From a virus, in the IMG/VR virus record IMGVR_UViG_3300008264_000012, positions 1 to 59,961 of that record: a stretch of DNA of 59,961 nucleotides; one strand, given 5' to 3'. Every line of letters starts with the position of its first letter. Position 1 is the stretch's first letter. The notes beneath the pieces were generated by a model. The model did no database searches. It saw only the letters and a program-made list of their open reading frames with translations, and was not told where the DNA came from. A program made the position numbers and the translations under genes. This document shows, one piece after another, positions 24,118 through 34,290 of this stretch.

Positions 24118-26694
24118 TTAAGTGTCCCATTTAACAGAAATATTTATTGGAATTTCGCCCGTATTTTTTATTGGCTGTGCTAATTTAGCCACCGCAACCA
24201 AGTCACATCCACTATACAATCCAACAGTAGTTATATAAGGCGCTAAATAAGATCCAGTTGGATCAATTGATGAACTATATTGATAATTGAAAAATGGTTG
24301 TTTGACGTAATTCTTAATTGATTTACCCGTTTGGTTATCCAAGAATCTAATAATGTCATCGTAGTTATTTCGATTGCTTAAAGTATTCAAATAAGATTTA
24401 TAATTGGTGAAGTTTAATTTTTCAATAAAATACTTCCACATCATTTTACCGTCGTAAATATCTACTTTACCATCGTTATCCACATCCAAATTCTTTTCTG
24501 CCAATATATTTTTCAAATCAGGTGTTAGTAAATTGGTGTTATAGTCCAAATAAGATGAGGTGTAGAATCCAAAGATGTTTTGTTCTACGTCATTGGATAT
24601 CATATTCAAATACCATTTTTCAGAACCAGGAACAACGTTCTTATAATTTATATATCTTAAAATGATATCTAAATTTTCAAAGTTAAATGTGCTTTTGTTA
24701 AATACACAATAATTTATGAGCGACGAAGTTACAGCTGTTGGATTGGTTGATATATTAAACTCTCCGGGCATTATGGTGCAAATATACTGTTTTTCATAAG
24801 TTGTTATGTTCGTTTTATAATCCATATACAACGATGGTTGATCAGGATTTACAGGATCTCTTGTCAACAAATTCAGTACACTACCTGTGTTATTCAAAAC
24901 CAAACTATTGTTGTTATAAAAAATATTACCAACTGGATAATTTGTTTTTAAATCCAAGTTGTCATAAATATAAGCTTTACCAACTATATCAGTGTATGTC
25001 TCCGACTCCATTTGTAACGCAATTTTTGATTCAACGCTGCCACTTCCATAAACAGTATCTTCTATTTGAAAATATACTACATCAGCAGACTCAGTGCAGT
25101 TTTCAGGATTAAACGATGAGGTTTTTACATAATTAGGGTCACTGTAACTGCCTGATTCTGTTATAAGTGGTATACTCAAGTACAAATCGTCGTTTAATGG
25201 AATAGGAGACCCAACAACCAAATTTGGTTCAGATAAAGCTACTGAATATCCAAAAGCACTAAATGGTTTATTATACTCTTTTCTTTTAGCAATAGGATCT
25301 GTAGTAATCTGTGTTACAATTGACTTACTAACATTATAGTATAAACACTGACCACAGTAACTTGATTCACCGTAATCATTTACGTCGTAAAATTTATCGT
25401 AGTATTTAACTGAACTGGAAATGTAAAGTGAGCTAAATGGAAAATATGGTTTGGGTGACCCGATTAGTACTTTATTATTATAAGTCGAAACCGAATATCC
25501 CATCATATTATCTTTAAAAGTTATATCATCACCATAAAGTTTTTTGATAAACAAATATTGATTGGATCCTGTGGGACACAATCCATTTTCATAAATATAA
25601 GTCGCGCCTCTTTGTCTCAAAACGTTTGAACCTGAATATTCATAATACAAAAGATCATTGGGCGAACCTATTGCTAGAACGTTTTTATGTAAAGACACAG
25701 AATAACCAAATCTATTATTTCTTTGAGCAGCTGATAAACTACCTGATGGATACAAATCAAATTCAAAACCCTCCAATTTCAAATATTCAGATCCAGTTAT
25801 ATTTTGGAATCTCTGAGACAGTCTCCATCCACCTGAACCAGATGTAAATAAAAACACTTTGCTAGCGGACACTTGGTTACATCCGACCACCAACTTATTT
25901 TCAGAATATTTGTCTATACAAACACTGAATCCGAATGAGGATTGATATGGATCTAAAGTAACACTGCTACTTAATTTTTGTACAAAATTGTAGTTATTGT
26001 TTACATTCTTAAAAACATAAACACACCCTCGACCATTATTAAAACCAGGAGCACCCACCGCTAAATAATTGTTTGAAATGCTAACAGCTTTACCAAATTG
26101 GGAATTTATTGACGATGTTAAATAAGCAATAGGAGTCGAACTTATTTGATAAGTACTTACAGTTTCCTTGGTAAAATCAGTGGATTTAGCTCTGATACTT
26201 CCACTTTCATATACGTAATTTGGATCAATTTCATATATGTTTACTTGATTTTGTGTGAAGAAGTTTCTATTATCGACACTTTGAGTTAGTGAAATGTCGC
26301 TGGCTACGAGGAAATAATCACTAACGTCCAATGATTCTCCATACTTGCTCTGATAAACAAATTTGGTGTAATTTTCAATTGTTAAATAACTACATGACGC
26401 ATTTACATTTGGTAAACTGCCACTATTAGCAATTAAAGAACTTGTGTTTACCATACTACTACTTTGTTCTGTATAATATGGAGTTAACAAGTTTTCATTT
26501 TCATTCAATAAAGTTTTAATCACTTCATAATTTGATCCAAATTGATTTTTACGAACTAAAAATATTTGACCTTTACGAGAAAATCCTTCTGAATAATCCC
26601 AATTTTTGGTTGGTGGATTTCCTATTGCTATTATATTACCATTAGTAGCAACGGCGGTACCATATCGTTCGTTATATATGTTAATTAAACTCAT
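24118..26694 (-). CDS. Seven-repeat FG-GAP beta-propeller tail protein with EF-hand loop
   Basis: An 858-residue virion protein. Seven repeats of the type (F/Y/M)GxSVxxxxxxLxxGSP start at about residues 11, 118, 200, 254, 329, 398 and 481, the number expected for a closed integrin-alpha-like seven-bladed propeller. Residues 737-748 (DVDNDGKVDIYD) form a complete 12-residue EF-hand/dockerin-type calcium loop. The C-terminus (YITTVGLYSGCDLVAVAKLAQP, about 820-841) resembles that of the 372-aa protein two genes upstream. Location at the end of the baseplate module suggests a tail-tip or receptor-binding part; calcium-dependent adhesion is inference. Confidence 0.82.
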   Translation of the reverse strand: MSLINIYNERYGTAVATNGNIIAIGNPPTKNWDYSEGFSRKGQIFLVRKNQFGSNYEVIKTLLNENENLLTPYYTEQSSSMVNTSSLIANSGSLPNVNASCSYLTIENYTKFVYQSKYGESLDVSDYFLVASDISLTQSVDNRNFFTQNQVNIYEIDPNYVYESGSIRAKSTDFTKETVSTYQISSTPIAYLTSSINSQFGKAVSISNNYLAVGAPGFNNGRGCVYVFKNVNNNYNFVQKLSSSVTLDPYQSSFGFSVCIDKYSENKLVVGCNQVSASKVFLFTSGSGGWRLSQRFQNITGSEYLKLEGFEFDLYPSGSLSAAQRNNRFGYSVSLHKNVLAIGSPNDLLYYEYSGSNVLRQRGATYIYENGLCPTGSNQYLFIKKLYGDDITFKDNMMGYSVSTYNNKVLIGSPKPYFPFSSLYISSSVKYYDKFYDVNDYGESSYCGQCLYYNVSKSIVTQITTDPIAKRKEYNKPFSAFGYSVALSEPNLVVGSPIPLNDDLYLSIPLITESGSYSDPNYVKTSSFNPENCTESADVVYFQIEDTVYGSGSVESKIALQMESETYTDIVGKAYIYDNLDLKTNYPVGNIFYNNNSLVLNNTGSVLNLLTRDPVNPDQPSLYMDYKTNITTYEKQYICTIMPGEFNISTNPTAVTSSLINYCVFNKSTFNFENLDIILRYINYKNVVPGSEKWYLNMISNDVEQNIFGFYTSSYLDYNTNLLTPDLKNILAEKNLDVDNDGKVDIYDGKMMWKYFIEKLNFTNYKSYLNTLSNRNNYDDIIRFLDNQTGKSIKNYVKQPFFNYQYSSSIDPTGSYLAPYITTVGLYSGCDLVAVAKLAQPIKNTGEIPINISVKWDT

Positions 26695-26695
26695 A

Positions 26696-27394
26696 CTATG
26701 TATTCAATAAATAATAACCCAGACCATAAGTACCACGGTTTTCTACAGTATCTTTACTTCCAGTTGTAAATTCGTAACTATTAATGAAATAAGTTCCACC
26801 CAATATCAAGTTGTGATTACCATCATCTTCTATATTAGAAACAATATCTCCTGATTGATTATATATTACTACGGAATTCCTTTTGATTCCATCTCCAGTC
26901 TGACCAACGGATAATCGATACAAAGAAAAATCATTGGTAAGATCCAGTTTAGTTCGTTGATTATCATAATCATCAAAGCCAAATATGTTGTAACTATTAT
27001 TGTAGTTATTATAATACATTTTATTTATGGTATTATAAATTTGACCTTTATATGTTCCGTCTATGTTTACCGGATTAACTGTTGGATTCCATTTAACACT
27101 CGACGATGGATAAAAAATAGAACTAGAATTTACATATTTACCCACAGAAAAATCAATTTGAGACAATTGTTCAAATTGAGTTATTGCTAAATATGACCCA
27201 TCAAAAGTAACTCCTTCGCAACTTCCAGATTTATTATTATCGCAAGAAATATAAGATAATTGTATCGGAAATGTACTATCATCAGTTCCATCTGTGCCAA
27301 CGAGAAGATTATTTAAAACGTTATTAAACGTCTTTTCTTTGGAAACAGTAAATCTGGTAACCAGTACGTCTTGTGTTTTAAAAAATTTGATCAT
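26696..27394 (-). CDS. Baseplate-region structural protein, unknown
   Basis: A 232-residue beta-rich protein full of Asn, Tyr, Ser and Asp, with no recognisable enzyme motif. It opens MIKFFKTQDVLVTRFTVSKE and ends in a Gly/Tyr-rich stretch. It is wedged between the 372-aa protein and the FG-GAP protein (1-nt gap), all on one strand, and is most likely a virion component. TATTTATA lies five bases before its ATG, so it may begin a transcript shared with the FG-GAP gene. Confidence 0.75.
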   Translation of the reverse strand: MIKFFKTQDVLVTRFTVSKEKTFNNVLNNLLVGTDGTDDSTFPIQLSYISCDNNKSGSCEGVTFDGSYLAITQFEQLSQIDFSVGKYVNSSSIFYPSSSVKWNPTVNPVNIDGTYKGQIYNTINKMYYNNYNNSYNIFGFDDYDNQRTKLDLTNDFSLYRLSVGQTGDGIKRNSVVIYNQSGDIVSNIEDDGNHNLILGGTYFINSYEFTTGSKDTVENRGTYGLGYYLLNT

Positions 27395-27399
27395 TCTAT

Positions 27400-27407
27400 T
27401 ATAAATA
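27400..27407 (-). promoter_or_regulatory. TATTTATA motif before the 232-aa gene
   Basis: The minus strand reads TATTTATA, five bases, then the ATG at 27394, within a 36-nt gap between structural genes. Part of the recurrent motif set. Confidence 0.5.
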
Positions 27408-27430
27408 GAATAAAAACAAACTATTCTATA

Positions 27431-28549
27431 TTAGAAATCAATCCGTACCTTAATCAATAATTCGTTATCAAAAGATTTCATTGTAGGTTGACTAATTTTA
27501 CCAATTGCCAATAGTTCGTTATTATCATTATATAAACCAACCGAGGTAATATAGGTTCTTGGATTATTAATCAAATCTTGATAAATAATAGTTCCTTTAG
27601 TCAAACCATCATTTCCATCAGAAACAAAAGTTGGATTGTTGCTATAGTTAAATTCTTTATTTTTAACACGGACGAAGTAATTTGTAGAAGGTACAAATTC
27701 AGACTTTCTAACACCCATAGTTGATTTGGATCTTCTTAAAGAATTGTAAAAATCTCTTGTCCAAACTTTCCAGTATCCACTTCGATTTGTGGTAGTTACA
27801 CTATTAGAATAATTTTTTCGATTTAAAATTTGTTGACCGGCTGTAATTCCTACGAATTTATCTAAATTTATAGCATTAAATACAATAACGCCGTTTGATG
27901 GGTATACCAATCCTATACCTGCATAAACTGGAGATCCATTTTTCAAATAAGGTGTGGCAATTCCATTTACAATAGAACCTGAAATTAAGTTATATGAATT
28001 TTGTTGTTTATTTACAACTTGTGAATCATCGATAAATGTAAACTTTTTTGGTGCGACAGATCCGCTAAAAGAAATTTGTATTTGTCCAGCATCTATCTGA
28101 TCCTTAAATTTATCGGCTGCGTAGTTAATTACATAAATAGCTTCACTCTCAACAGTAGCGTCTACGCTTCCAGATGCAAAACTAAATAAAGTATCGCCTG
28201 GTTGTAAGAGCGTATTTTTGTATTGAGAATAAATGACTTTCGTTTCATTTGTTAATACTGGAGTTGTATAAGTAGTGACATCAAAAAGTGAACTACCACT
28301 ATTTGCATAATCGCCATATGCTACATCAAAATATAAGTCCCCACCAGAGTAAATATCAATATAATATTGACCGTTTCTTACATCGTATGGACTGGATCCA
28401 GTAAGTTGATTAGCTTGACCAGTAACACCCGATTGTGTTATAAACGTAGATTGACTGACAAATAAACTACCAGTTCCAAATAAACCGGATGATACTTGAT
28501 TTATTCTACCAACTACGATGTCGTCATTATTAAATTTACTAAATATCAT
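27431..28549 (-). CDS. Tail/baseplate protein with shared C-terminal domain
   Basis: A 372-residue Ser/Gly/Thr/Tyr-rich beta protein with no enzymatic motif. Its C-terminus, RTYITSVGLYNDNNELLAIG followed by KISQPTMKSF, is clearly related to the C-terminus of the FG-GAP protein (YITTVGLY...LVAVAKLAQP), so both probably end in the same attachment or folding domain. The gene starts 2 nt after the 214-aa gene. A virion role in the baseplate periphery is inferred from position and composition. Confidence 0.78.
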   Translation of the reverse strand: MIFSKFNNDDIVVGRINQVSSGLFGTGSLFVSQSTFITQSGVTGQANQLTGSSPYDVRNGQYYIDIYSGGDLYFDVAYGDYANSGSSLFDVTTYTTPVLTNETKVIYSQYKNTLLQPGDTLFSFASGSVDATVESEAIYVINYAADKFKDQIDAGQIQISFSGSVAPKKFTFIDDSQVVNKQQNSYNLISGSIVNGIATPYLKNGSPVYAGIGLVYPSNGVIVFNAINLDKFVGITAGQQILNRKNYSNSVTTTNRSGYWKVWTRDFYNSLRRSKSTMGVRKSEFVPSTNYFVRVKNKEFNYSNNPTFVSDGNDGLTKGTIIYQDLINNPRTYITSVGLYNDNNELLAIGKISQPTMKSFDNELLIKVRIDF

Positions 28550-28551
28550 AA

Positions 28552-29196
28552 TTATGTTGTTGTTGGAACTTTAACTGTCACTGTAATGGATGTATTACCG
28601 CCACTTTCATTACCAATAATTGTAATATTAGTGGTTGTTGTTTTAGACAAGCCAGCATTTGGTACGAATCTGAATTTATTACCAACTACCACTTGCGAGG
28701 TTTGTGAAGTTAAATCTCCCGAGAAAGTAGGAATCGTAGCACTTGTTGAATTTAAACTGTTTGTTTCGGTCACAACCAATGTACCAACATTTTTATTTGC
28801 CAAAATTGCTGTGTATCCAAGAGTAACGTTGTAAGTAGGATTTGTACTAGGACTAATTAAAATTTCTCCGGTATAATCTCTATCAAAAGGACCAAGTTCA
28901 CTTTGTGCTACACTTATAGTTGGTACAGAAGTTACTCCGTCATTTAGTGTTACTAATTTATACTTCATTGACTGTGATTCATCTGTAATCGGCTCCATAA
29001 TAGGAGTATTACGAATAGCTATGTCGTAATATGCACTACCTAGTGGATGATTTGGATTAAACTGTGTATAATCAATTTCATCGTCAGCCAATGCAAAGGC
29101 TGTAATGTTTAATCCACCCGTTTTTGCAAGGATTTCTCTTCCCTTTTTAGTCAATACAGCATTCACTGTAAGAATGTTGTTATTTAAATATGCCAT
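28552..29196 (-). CDS. Conserved baseplate-region protein, 214 aa
   Basis: Residues 1-60 (LTVNAVLTKKGREILAKTGG, then ITAFALADDEIDYTQFNPNHP) match my memory of a conserved protein near the baseplate genes of environmental T4-like phages, with no assigned function. The rest is a Thr/Ser/Val-rich beta sandwich-like domain (about 115-214) that could be Ig-like. It lies between the 1522-aa protein and the 372-aa protein in one co-oriented block. Predicted virion protein. Confidence 0.8.
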   Translation of the reverse strand: MAYLNNNILTVNAVLTKKGREILAKTGGLNITAFALADDEIDYTQFNPNHPLGSAYYDIAIRNTPIMEPITDESQSMKYKLVTLNDGVTSVPTISVAQSELGPFDRDYTGEILISPSTNPTYNVTLGYTAILANKNVGTLVVTETNSLNSTSATIPTFSGDLTSQTSQVVVGNKFRFVPNAGLSKTTTTNITIIGNESGGNTSITVTVKVPTTT

Positions 29197-29242
29197 ATAT
29201 AATAATTATTGATAAGTTTTAATTTCTACTCAAAAATGTGAA

Positions 29243-32200
29243 TTATAAATTCATTATGTATCTTTCTAAACTTGCACTGGTTAGTAAAGAAGCGGTTAAT
29301 GGTAATTGTATGAATAGTGAATCTGGATTGCCAATTGATCCAGTTGTATCGCCATATATAGGAGCATTATTAGTTTCGATATTCAAACTTAAAAATCCAG
29401 GTATAGTAATAACAGGCGCACTTCCATTTGTAACACCATCTCTATTTACAGTACTATTTTGATCATTTTTACCCTTGATATAAGTATAATATGTAATATC
29501 ACCTTTTGAACGCAATTTCAATCCGTTCACAAGTTGTGTTTTAGAACCACTTATTGCTTGATATTTTGCTCTACTTCCAACAAATGAAAACTTACTTAAA
29601 TGTCTATTAGAATATCCTGTATTAAACACACCTTTATAGTAGTTTTTCAAATACTTACTTCCAGTAACTTGTACATTGAATCCTATATAGTTTGACGTAC
29701 CAGAAGTGCCTGATGTGCCAGATGAACCTGCAGTTCCAGATGTGCCAGATGAACCTGCTGTACCTGCTGTACCAGATGTGCTCAATGAATATCCCGATCC
29801 AGAACCAATAACTTGAACTTCGTCAAATGAAGAAGTAAATGTTACCACAATCCCATTGTTGTTAACAGATTGATAATAATCGTTTCTGGCCACATTAACG
29901 GTATCTCGTACATTGTATCCATTTGGATCGACGTATACATATTTACCATACTTTGCATAAATGAAATCACGATCATCGATTGTATCTTTAATTTCGAGAC
30001 GAGAATAGTTGTATGTATTTTCATCCTTTGTAATATTATTAATATACGAACTGGTTATTATAGTAAAGCTTGAAGTATTGTTTGTATTTATTAATGATGA
30101 CGTAAATGTAACTTTATTATTAAAATATAAATTAAATTCATTATTGGTTACAAACTCCACATCTCTGTAATTAAACTTTTTACGTTCAAACAAGCTTGGT
30201 TCTAATAAAATTCCGGTCAATAAATTAGATCTAGCGGGTTTTAAATTTTGTACAACGTTTATTTTGCCAAAATCACGTTGTAAAGTAGTTAACCCTGCAT
30301 AATTTTGCTTATTTAGATTTTCAGGTTCACCAATAATATCTGCTATACCATCTAAACCTATAAAATTCTCTATTTTATGATTCAAATAGTTATATGGACT
30401 TATAAAAAATCCAGATAAAATGGAATCATCACCCAAACTATCCTGAATGCGAGTTGAATAATCATACGGTGTTAAATTAGACAACGCGGTTTCTGTTATT
30501 TTGTTTATCTTACTATTAATCTTATAATTTGGCCCAAAATTATTTGTGTTTATAGTTTGTTTTACATTGATTTTATCAAATTGATATGGAAATTGATTTA
30601 TCAATACATTAGAACAAGTTGGATAGCTAAAATATTTTTCTTTTTGGCCGAAATTATAAGCAAAGAATTGTGTTTGATAATAGATATTTTGATTGTCTAC
30701 AGTTGTACTAATAGATGTAGGTGAATACAAATCTACAGGCGTATCAAAACTCCATAAATAAAACAAATTGGAATAAACATCTTCTTTATTTGGTATTGAT
30801 ATTGAATCTAAATTATAAGAATGTTCATCGAAATATTCATTATCAAGTGGTTCTTTTAATATTTTAATTTTGTCTAAATTTCCTATAAATGATACGGAAG
30901 ATGAATAATTGCCTATATAATAACTACCAGAGGAAAAGTTTTTATTTACGGTATTATTTATAATTTTACGTTTAGTGGATGAAAAGTTTTTAACGCTTCC
31001 ATCGTATTGATTAATAGATAAACTATAAACATATGGAATATACTCTTTTGCTGAATTGAGGTAGTTGGACGATGTTAAAGTAGTTTTTTGAGACGCTAGT
31101 GTTACAAAATCACTGTCGTCTTCAATTATGAAATCTCCGTCATCTTCTATGATAAATGGTGTAATTTGGTTTGTGACTTTACTTGAACTTATATTAAATT
31201 TTTCAAAATTGCCAGCGACAGGTTCACGTTTTAACATCACTGTGAAAATGTTTCCATTTAACAAAGGCATTTCATCCAGTACTAAACTAGACGTTGTGTT
31301 GCCCAATTCATATGGATGAATTTCAAATATTAACTGACCTGACTCAGACTGTTTTGATTTTTTAACAAATAAATTCCAATCGGATTTTTCATTTCTATGT
31401 TTTGACAATAATTGTATTTTATCACCAAAGTTATAATTCGTAGATTTAAATCTTAAAGAAAATTCTATTGTAGATATACCATTAAATCGAGAAGAATACT
31501 CGGTACTACTAGTGAATGTGTTAATGTTAGATCCAGATGCATAATAACTACTAGTAGTATAAATGAAATCGCTACTAGTGTGTTCAAAATTCAAGAAATT
31601 ATTTTCCTTGAAATCTGTCATATAAATGATATCATCGTATACAAAGTAATTATCACGGTTAGAAAACGAATCTGCACTTCCATATTCTCTAGTAGATATT
31701 ATCCCAGCTGGGATACCAAACATAGTACGTATCATTTCAAATGAACTGACTGTACCTTTGGATTTATATACTGATGAAATATTATTCGCAAATCTATTTA
31801 AAATTGATTTTGTATAATCGAAATAAGACGCGGAATTATAACCCGCAATTTCTTGATTATTGAAATATAACTGATTTAAATCGCTCTGAGAAAATTTATC
31901 AATATCAATATTCCAGCTAAAGCTATTCAATAATTCATCTATATAATTCTTTGGATAATAGTTTGAATCATCGTTGGAAATAGGATATGCTTTTGGAAAT
32001 TTCTTGATGAAGACTAGTATGTTATCAAAAAAATGACCAACCATTGCTGTAAATTTTATATAATCAGCTGAATCGGAATCATCCTTTACATATTCTGGAA
32101 GTTGATACACCAAACTATTATAGTTATTCGAATCATATGTAATGGCTTCGTCAATTTTGTCGTCTATACTGGACGAATTAAAAAACAAATAAGATTCATA

Positions 32201-33811
32201 TTCATCGAATGTATCCAACAACGTAATTTGCTGAACTGTTTTTTGATTTACTAATTGACTGTACGAAGATGAAATTAAATCGTTTGTATTCAACGAAGAT
32301 GTAATCGTTGATTTTTTAACTGATTCAAGTTGATTATAGTCTTTTATCTTATTCTTAGCAATTTTAGTACGCAATTCAGCTGATGAATAATTAATAAAAT
32401 TGTTAAAATCTGTATAATCAATATACAGATCATTGTACTTTTCCTTCAATCTTATTTTTGATTCATCCAATGTAAATACATCGTTACTATCGAACTTCTG
32501 CGTCGATGGATTTACCGTATTAACTTGAACATCAAAGTTTATATCATTCAAAAATACTTTTCTTGATATTTTTGATGTAAACAAGTTAGCTTTGAAATAA
32601 ATTGGCGCAATTGATATATTTGATATCCAACAAGTTGTTTTTACATTATACTGCAAAGGTAACGGTGCATCTAATTTTACTTGGATATTAAAAGTATCAT
32701 CCGTTGGATTCAAATAGTTTGTATGATCCAGAATTTTTATCAAATTTCCATTGTCAAAATTTAAAGCATTCTTGTAATAACCGTAATATTTTGTTTTATA
32801 ATTTTCAAGTAAATTAGTTACCTGTGGTAATATCCAATCGGTATAAATTGTTTGTTCAAATAACCCCAATATATTTTGTAGATCAATGTCATTTACAGAG
32901 CTTTTTTGCAACACTCTATCTTGAGACACCTTTAGTGTGATTATTCTAAAAGACTCCAATATGTCTTCACTAGTAAATTCTACATTGTTGTATGTGTAAA
33001 TGAAATTATTAATTTGTTCTTGTATACCTGAAAATTTACTTGTCTGTAGAATCGTATTATCCGTATCATTATTTAATTTTATAATTGTATTATACCCAAC
33101 GTAAGTTGATGTTATAAACTCTTGCAATTCGGCTTCGCTTTTAAGTCCCAACTTTAAACAAATGTCCACATAATTATACTTGTCTTTATTTAATAAAAAG
33201 TCTTGTTCAATTGGATTATTTTTAATAATAGCGATTAAATCTTGATAGATTCTTAATAGCAAATATTTTTTATCCGCGAAAGATGTTATCTTAACAGTAT
33301 CTAATCTAGATGATTCATTTTTAGTTGTGTCAAATGCGTAAGATAATCGTATTTCAGTTCTACTAGGAGAAATCTCTTTTATAACTAATCTGTTCGTTGG
33401 ATTACCAGCTATATTTCTAACTGGGTTATACAACAAATAATATAAACCAGGACCCACTCCACTTGCATTTAAATCAAATTGTGGATGTAATAAAATATCA
33501 TTCTTATAAGATACAATATTTGTAAATGGGTTTGCAAATCTGTATGATCGCAATACGTTATTAATATCTCTATAGCTTCCTTGTAATACAGAATACGTAA
33601 CTGAAGGAACTACTCTGTTAAAACTTACTAGTTGTTGATTGTTATTATAAAGAGTAAACTCAAACAAGTCATCGTCAGATTCTCCATAAAATATATCCTC
33701 ATTGACCAATTTTTGTTCGTATAAAGACTGTAAATTAGCATTCAAATAAGATGCACTTGTAATGCCCTTATTTAAATCATTATCGTTTATTGTCAAATAG
33801 TCGTAAGGCAT
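29243..33811 (-). CDS. Very large baseplate/tail protein, gp7-position candidate
   Basis: A 1522-residue protein, the largest in the window. The middle has a conserved-looking segment IDELLNSFSWNIDIDKFSQ and YKSKGTVSSFEMIRTMFGIPAG (about residues 645-740). A LamG/concanavalin-like beta segment seems to follow (about 790-1050: STIEFSLRF, NLFVKKS). Near the C-terminus is a collagen-like or linker run of GTSGTAGSSGTSG repeats (about residues 1343-1372) before a small terminal domain. T4 order places gp7 (1032 aa) and gp8 after gp6; here it is three genes after gp6. Baseplate wedge or tail-fibre-anchor role is inferred; exact T4 equivalence is not shown. Confidence 0.75.
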   Translation of the reverse strand: MPYDYLTINDNDLNKGITSASYLNANLQSLYEQKLVNEDIFYGESDDDLFEFTLYNNNQQLVSFNRVVPSVTYSVLQGSYRDINNVLRSYRFANPFTNIVSYKNDILLHPQFDLNASGVGPGLYYLLYNPVRNIAGNPTNRLVIKEISPSRTEIRLSYAFDTTKNESSRLDTVKITSFADKKYLLLRIYQDLIAIIKNNPIEQDFLLNKDKYNYVDICLKLGLKSEAELQEFITSTYVGYNTIIKLNNDTDNTILQTSKFSGIQEQINNFIYTYNNVEFTSEDILESFRIITLKVSQDRVLQKSSVNDIDLQNILGLFEQTIYTDWILPQVTNLLENYKTKYYGYYKNALNFDNGNLIKILDHTNYLNPTDDTFNIQVKLDAPLPLQYNVKTTCWISNISIAPIYFKANLFTSKISRKVFLNDINFDVQVNTVNPSTQKFDSNDVFTLDESKIRLKEKYNDLYIDYTDFNNFINYSSAELRTKIAKNKIKDYNQLESVKKSTITSSLNTNDLISSSYSQLVNQKTVQQITLLDTFDEYESYLFFNSSSIDDKIDEAITYDSNNYNSLVYQLPEYVKDDSDSADYIKFTAMVGHFFDNILVFIKKFPKAYPISNDDSNYYPKNYIDELLNSFSWNIDIDKFSQSDLNQLYFNNQEIAGYNSASYFDYTKSILNRFANNISSVYKSKGTVSSFEMIRTMFGIPAGIISTREYGSADSFSNRDNYFVYDDIIYMTDFKENNFLNFEHTSSDFIYTTSSYYASGSNINTFTSSTEYSSRFNGISTIEFSLRFKSTNYNFGDKIQLLSKHRNEKSDWNLFVKKSKQSESGQLIFEIHPYELGNTTSSLVLDEMPLLNGNIFTVMLKREPVAGNFEKFNISSSKVTNQITPFIIEDDGDFIIEDDSDFVTLASQKTTLTSSNYLNSAKEYIPYVYSLSINQYDGSVKNFSSTKRKIINNTVNKNFSSGSYYIGNYSSSVSFIGNLDKIKILKEPLDNEYFDEHSYNLDSISIPNKEDVYSNLFYLWSFDTPVDLYSPTSISTTVDNQNIYYQTQFFAYNFGQKEKYFSYPTCSNVLINQFPYQFDKINVKQTINTNNFGPNYKINSKINKITETALSNLTPYDYSTRIQDSLGDDSILSGFFISPYNYLNHKIENFIGLDGIADIIGEPENLNKQNYAGLTTLQRDFGKINVVQNLKPARSNLLTGILLEPSLFERKKFNYRDVEFVTNNEFNLYFNNKVTFTSSLINTNNTSSFTIITSSYINNITKDENTYNYSRLEIKDTIDDRDFIYAKYGKYVYVDPNGYNVRDTVNVARNDYYQSVNNNGIVVTFTSSFDEVQVIGSGSGYSLSTSGTAGTAGSSGTSGTAGSSGTSGTSGTSNYIGFNVQVTGSKYLKNYYKGVFNTGYSNRHLSKFSFVGSRAKYQAISGSKTQLVNGLKLRSKGDITYYTYIKGKNDQNSTVNRDGVTNGSAPVITIPGFLSLNIETNNAPIYGDTTGSIGNPDSLFIQLPLTASLLTSASLERYIMNL
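29694..29783. repeat. Gly/Thr/Ser/Ala tandem repeat in the 1522-aa protein
   Basis: In-frame repeats of short units encode GTSGTAGSSGTSG-type sequence. Similar runs (TGT, TAG, TDT triplets) recur in the 522-aa plus-strand gene at 56.6 and 57.3 kb. Confidence 0.8.
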
Positions 33812-33812
33812 A

Positions 33813-34289
33813 TTAAGAAGTTAATGGTAAAAATGGATAGTCGTCACCAAAATCCGAAGGAACTTTTCCTTGACCTAGTTTGATTCGCAAACCAATAATT
33901 TCGTTTTTCATAGCGGCGATAACTTGTTTGTCATCGTTGTTTTCATATTTCTCCACCAAGCTATTTACTGTTTGATTTAAGATTCTATTTTCCTCAATCA
34001 AATTATTATACTGAATTATAACATCTGTCAAATTTCTTTTTTCTTCAACCGCAGACGTTTGTAATTCGGTGAATTCTACAGTAGATGTATCAGCAATTTT
34101 GTTTTCGTTATATAAAAAACTTTTAATTGGTAATTTAATATAATTGAATTTGCCATCAAATGATTGTGATATATTGTAAACCAATTGGTCATTTCCAAAA
34201 TCATCAAAGTTATTTTGAAATGTACCAAAGTCTTTAAATGTTTGTATATCACTTAATGATACGTTATATACTAATGGTATATTTGCCAT
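33813..34289 (-). CDS. Small baseplate-region protein with coiled coil
   Basis: A 158-residue protein. The first 60 residues are beta-like and aromatic (FKDFGTFQNNFDDFGNDQLV). Residues about 75-140 form a coiled coil with heptad Leu, Ile and Val (VIIQYNNLIEENRILNQTV and following). The C-terminus is DFGDDYPFLPLTS. It lies with 1-nt gaps between the DNRLRE-like protein and the 1522-aa protein. A trimeric or dimeric connector in the baseplate is plausible; no family recognised. Confidence 0.75.
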   Translation of the reverse strand: MANIPLVYNVSLSDIQTFKDFGTFQNNFDDFGNDQLVYNISQSFDGKFNYIKLPIKSFLYNENKIADTSTVEFTELQTSAVEEKRNLTDVIIQYNNLIEENRILNQTVNSLVEKYENNDDKQVIAAMKNEIIGLRIKLGQGKVPSDFGDDYPFLPLTS

Positions 34290-34290
34290 A

